This document shows positions 14,069 through 15,904 of a stretch of 15,904 nt of DNA, piece after piece. Positions within the stretch are counted from its first letter, which is position 1; every line of letters starts with the position of its first letter. Under the pieces are notes generated by a model, which worked only from the letters and a program-made list of their open reading frames with translations, was not told the DNA's origin and did no database searches. The translations under genes and the position numbers were made by a program. The DNA comes from an uncultured Asticcacaulis sp. GTDB lineage: Bacteria; Pseudomonadota; Alphaproteobacteria; Caulobacterales; Caulobacteraceae. The stretch covers positions 1 through 15,904 of the forward strand of contig CAMLPZ010000067.1 of NCBI GenBank assembly GCA_946482045.1, given 5' to 3'.

Positions 14069-14388
14069 CTGAAGCCGAAGCCGAGATCGAAAATCTCACG
14101 CCCAATGTCAAAAAGGCCACGCGTCTTCTGAAACTGATGGCCAGTGAACACCGGCTGATGATTCTATGCCGCCTTTACGATGGCGAGGCCAATGTCAGCG
14201 ACCTGGCCTCATACCTTGATCAGTCTGTGTCGACGACGTCGCAGCATCTCGCCAAGATGCGGGCCGAAGAATTGGTCGACACGCGTCGCGATGGTCAGAC
14301 CATCTATTACTCTTTGGCAAACAACGGCGCGAAGGAAATCATTGACGCCTTATGCGATATCTTCGGCGGAGGCAAAACGGCGAAGTGA
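14065..14388 (+). CDS. ArsR-family repressor, SqrR/BigR-like persulfide sensor
   Basis: A 107-residue winged-helix repressor. The DNA-reading helix region is VSTTSQHLAKMRAEELV, followed by the wing TRRDGQTIYYSLA. Cys35 (in LMILCRL, helix 2) and Cys97 (in IIDALCDIF, last helix) occupy the places of the two cysteines of SqrR (Cys41/Cys107) and BigR (Cys42/Cys108), which join through a sulfur bridge when persulfide is present and release DNA. The arsenic motif CVCDLC is absent. The spacing is 62 residues rather than about 66, so a small deletion separates them. ATG 14065 overlaps the RND stop, so the repressor is made with the operon it probably controls (autoregulation through 9438-9459). Confidence 0.88.
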   Translation: MTEAEAEIENLTPNVKKATRLLKLMASEHRLMILCRLYDGEANVSDLASYLDQSVSTTSQHLAKMRAEELVDTRRDGQTIYYSLANNGAKEIIDALCDIFGGGKTAK

Positions 14389-14461
14389 TCCTGGCTATAT
14401 TCTGGTTCGATATGGCGAAAGTGTCAGCGGTTCTCGCCAAAATATCGCCCCAAAGCAATAG

Positions 14462-14506
14462 CTTAGATCGGAATGGTGTTTCCATCTAAACCCATTCCGA
14501 TCTAAG
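14462..14506. repeat. Perfect 15-bp inverted repeat (REP-like or terminator stem)
   Basis: CTTAGATCGGAATGG (14462-14476) and its exact complement CCATTCCGATCTAAG (14492-14506) flank a 15-nt loop. The stem is 15 bp without mismatch. The bases after it (ACCGTG) are not a T-run, so it is not a standard intrinsic terminator; it may be an intergenic repetitive palindrome, possibly present elsewhere in the genome. It separates the RND-arsR operon from the copper genes. Confidence 0.75.
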
Positions 14507-14594
14507 ACCGTGATTACAGGTGAGGCTCCGCCTCTCGCCAACTGCGGCAACTCTTCCTATATGATTTTAATACGATCCACGATATGGGCCTGGC

Positions 14595-14978
14595 ATGGCA
14601 AAGGTTTTAACAAGACTGCTGATGGGACTGATTTTCGTCTTCGTGACGATATCATCCCCCCTGCACGCTCACGCCATGACCCAGCCTCCCGCGACCGAAG
14701 TCGCCGCGCACCACATGGACATGAGTGCCATGGACGAAGACTGCGCCAAGGCCATGGCTGCCGCGGCGGCTGAAGACGCCACGACACATGACGAAGGTGG
14801 CGACTGCTGCGATGTCGGGTGCAAATGCCCATTGAGCCACTGCCCGGCCACCCCGGCCGCCCTGTTTTCGGAGGCTTTCGAGCTTGTTTTCCACGGCCGG
14901 GCCGTCGCGCCAGAGCCGGCGCAAGACATCCTGCCGGCCTATCTTGCCGACACTTTGAAACGACCACCTCGAGCCTGA
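14595..14978 (+). CDS. Secreted Cys/His/Met-rich CopL-like protein
   Basis: A 127-residue exported protein. Residues 1-27 form a Sec signal (hydrophobic core then PLHAHA, cleavage after Ala27 likely). The mature part is rich in soft-metal ligands: HHMDMSAMDEDC (His39, His40, Met41, Met43, Met46, Cys50) and a cluster CC-xxx-C-x-C-xxxx-C (Cys71, 72, 76, 78, 83) with His82, then a C-terminus ending TLKRPPRA. This pattern fits the poorly defined CopL-like family found upstream of copA, consistent with the multicopper oxidase 73 bp downstream. A periplasmic copper-binding or copper-regulatory role is likely. The Shine-Dalgarno is weak. The family assignment is moderate because the sequence is low-complexity. 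Confidence 0.7.
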   Translation: MAKVLTRLLMGLIFVFVTISSPLHAHAMTQPPATEVAAHHMDMSAMDEDCAKAMAAAAAEDATTHDEGGDCCDVGCKCPLSHCPATPAALFSEAFELVFHGRAVAPEPAQDILPAYLADTLKRPPRA

Positions 14979-15051
14979 GTCCATCGCCTGACACCCGGCA
15001 TGCGCGCCTGTCCGCGCACGCCTAATCCTGTCCGCCAATTGGATCAACGCT

Positions 15052-15904
15052 ATGAAATACCTGTCCAGCTGGGTGTTCGGCGTGTCGGCGCTGGCTTTAC
15101 TGCCTTATGCCGCATTTGCCGAAACCCGAGAATATAATCTCACCATCGATCGCCAGGACGTCCGGATCACCGGCCAGCCGCTCAAGAAAATAACCGTGAA
15201 TGGCTCCATTCCCGGTCCCGTCCTCCGTTTCAAGGAGGGCGACGAAGCCGTCATCCACGTCACCAACAAGCTGCGGGAAGACACATCCATTCACTGGCAC
15301 GGCCTGATTCTGCCCGGGAATATGGACGGTATTCCGGGCTTCAACGGCTTTGAGTCCATTCGCCCGGGCCAGACCTTCACCTACCGGTTCCCGATCAGGC
15401 AAGCGGGCACCTATTGGTATCATTCGCACACCACAACCCAGGAGCAGGACGGTCTCTATGCCGGCCTGGTCATCGAACCGGCCGCAGCCGATCCCGTCAA
15501 AGCCGATCGCGACTACGTCGTCCTGCTGTCGGACTTTTCCAAGGAGGACGCCGGCGACATCCTGAAGAACCTGAAGAAGTCGTCGGACTACTACCAGACC
15601 CACCGCCGCACTGTTGGAGACTTTTTCCGCGACGTGGGCGACAAGGGATTCGGCAAGGCGGTCAAGGACGCGGCGGCGTGGGGAAAGATGCGAATGCTCC
15701 CGACCGACCTGGCGGACGTGAACGGCTATCACTTCCTGGTCAATGGTCTCAGCAATGACCAGAACTGGACGGGCCTTTTCAAGCCGGGCGAGCGTGTGCG
15801 CCTTCGCTTTATCAATGCCTCGGCCATGACGATCTTCGATGTGCGCATCCCCGGACTGAAAATGACGGTCGTGGCGGCCGACGGCCAGCCCGTCGAACCC
15901 GTCG
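15052..15904 (+). CDS. copA: Copper-resistance multicopper oxidase, CopA-type, 3' end outside window
   Basis: The visible 284 residues are the N-terminal two-fifths or so of a periplasmic multicopper oxidase of the CopA/PcoA type, which oxidises Cu(I) and contributes to copper tolerance. A signal peptide (MKYLSSWVFG to about Ala23) is Sec-like, without the twin Arg often seen in this family. The first cupredoxin domain gives IHWHGLILPGNMDG with His81 and His83 and TYWYHSH with His124 and His126, four ligands of the trinuclear copper centre. VNGSIPGPVLRF and GLYAGLVIEP are also typical, and the second domain begins with FLVNGLSNDQNWTG. The C-terminal type 1 copper site is beyond the window. 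ATG 15052 follows the CopL-like gene; co-transcription is likely. Confidence 0.88.
   Translation, partial: MKYLSSWVFGVSALALLPYAAFAETREYNLTIDRQDVRITGQPLKKITVNGSIPGPVLRFKEGDEAVIHVTNKLREDTSIHWHGLILPGNMDGIPGFNGFESIRPGQTFTYRFPIRQAGTYWYHSHTTTQEQDGLYAGLVIEPAAADPVKADRDYVVLLSDFSKEDAGDILKNLKKSSDYYQTHRRTVGDFFRDVGDKGFGKAVKDAAAWGKMRMLPTDLADVNGYHFLVNGLSNDQNWTGLFKPGERVRLRFINASAMTIFDVRIPGLKMTVVAADGQPVEPV

Noticed and set aside
14522..14534. GAGGC-TCC-GCCTC hairpin upstream of the CopL-like gene considered as a terminator or copper operator
   Set aside because: Only a 5-bp stem, no T-run and no match to a known copper operator.
15001..15018. TGCGCG-N6-CGCGCA hairpin between the CopL-like and copA genes considered as a regulatory element
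   Set aside because: Short GC-only arms are common by chance at this base composition, and nothing else supports a role.
1..15904. CRISPR array, tRNA or rRNA genes
   Set aside because: No regularly spaced direct repeats, and no tRNA-like or rRNA-like segment seen on either strand by eye.

Overview
The window reads as a roughly 60% GC alphaproteobacterial chromosome segment. Supporting signs are tightly packed operons with GTGA/ATGA stop-start overlaps, GTG starts, FNR/FixK-type boxes and a BigR/SqrR-type ArsR regulator. A Caulobacterales-like or related host is plausible, but I cannot fix the genus from sequence alone.

Layout. (1) Positions 1-193 hold the decayed 5' end of an IS5-family insertion sequence on the minus strand, with a frameshift and a premature stop. 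It is followed by about 300 bp with no supportable gene. (2) Positions 509-3440 (minus) are cydA-cydB-cydX, a complete cytochrome bd quinol oxidase of the E. coli long-Q-loop type, including the 38-residue CydX. Divergently, 3607-6833 (plus) is cydD-cydC, the heterodimeric ABC transporter needed to assemble bd oxidase. A perfect FNR-type box lies between the two and is placed exactly as a class II activator site for cydA. (3) Positions 6965-7417 (plus) encode a small protein whose C-terminal half resembles the RNA polymerase alpha-subunit C-terminal domain, joined to an N-terminal half I do not recognise. It has its own FNR-type box, again with class II geometry. (4) Positions 7531-9383 (minus) are a sulfide:quinone oxidoreductase (sqr), a DUF2892 membrane protein and an AhpD-like dithiol protein. 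(5) Positions 9481-14388 (plus) are an operon of a single-domain rhodanese, an RND periplasmic adaptor lipoprotein, an RND inner-membrane pump and an ArsR-family repressor with two cysteines placed as in the persulfide sensors SqrR/BigR. (6) Positions 14595-15904 (plus) hold a secreted Cys/His/Met-rich CopL-like protein and the start of a CopA-type multicopper oxidase, cut by the window end.

How it may work together. Between sqr and the rhodanese gene, two face-to-face sigma70-type promoters overlap one ATTC-N8-GAA(A) inverted repeat that resembles the reported SqrR/BigR operator. Persulfide would therefore be expected to derepress both arms at once: SQR oxidises sulfide and passes electrons to quinone, the rhodanese and small thiol proteins handle sulfane sulfur, and the RND pump exports an unknown product. 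Cytochrome bd, known to tolerate sulfide far better than haem-copper oxidases, sits beside it as a matching electron outlet. The least described parts are the RND pump inside a sulfide-type regulon and the FNR-box-controlled alpha-CTD-like protein. Functional statements are inferred from family knowledge and sequence motifs; no database searches were run.
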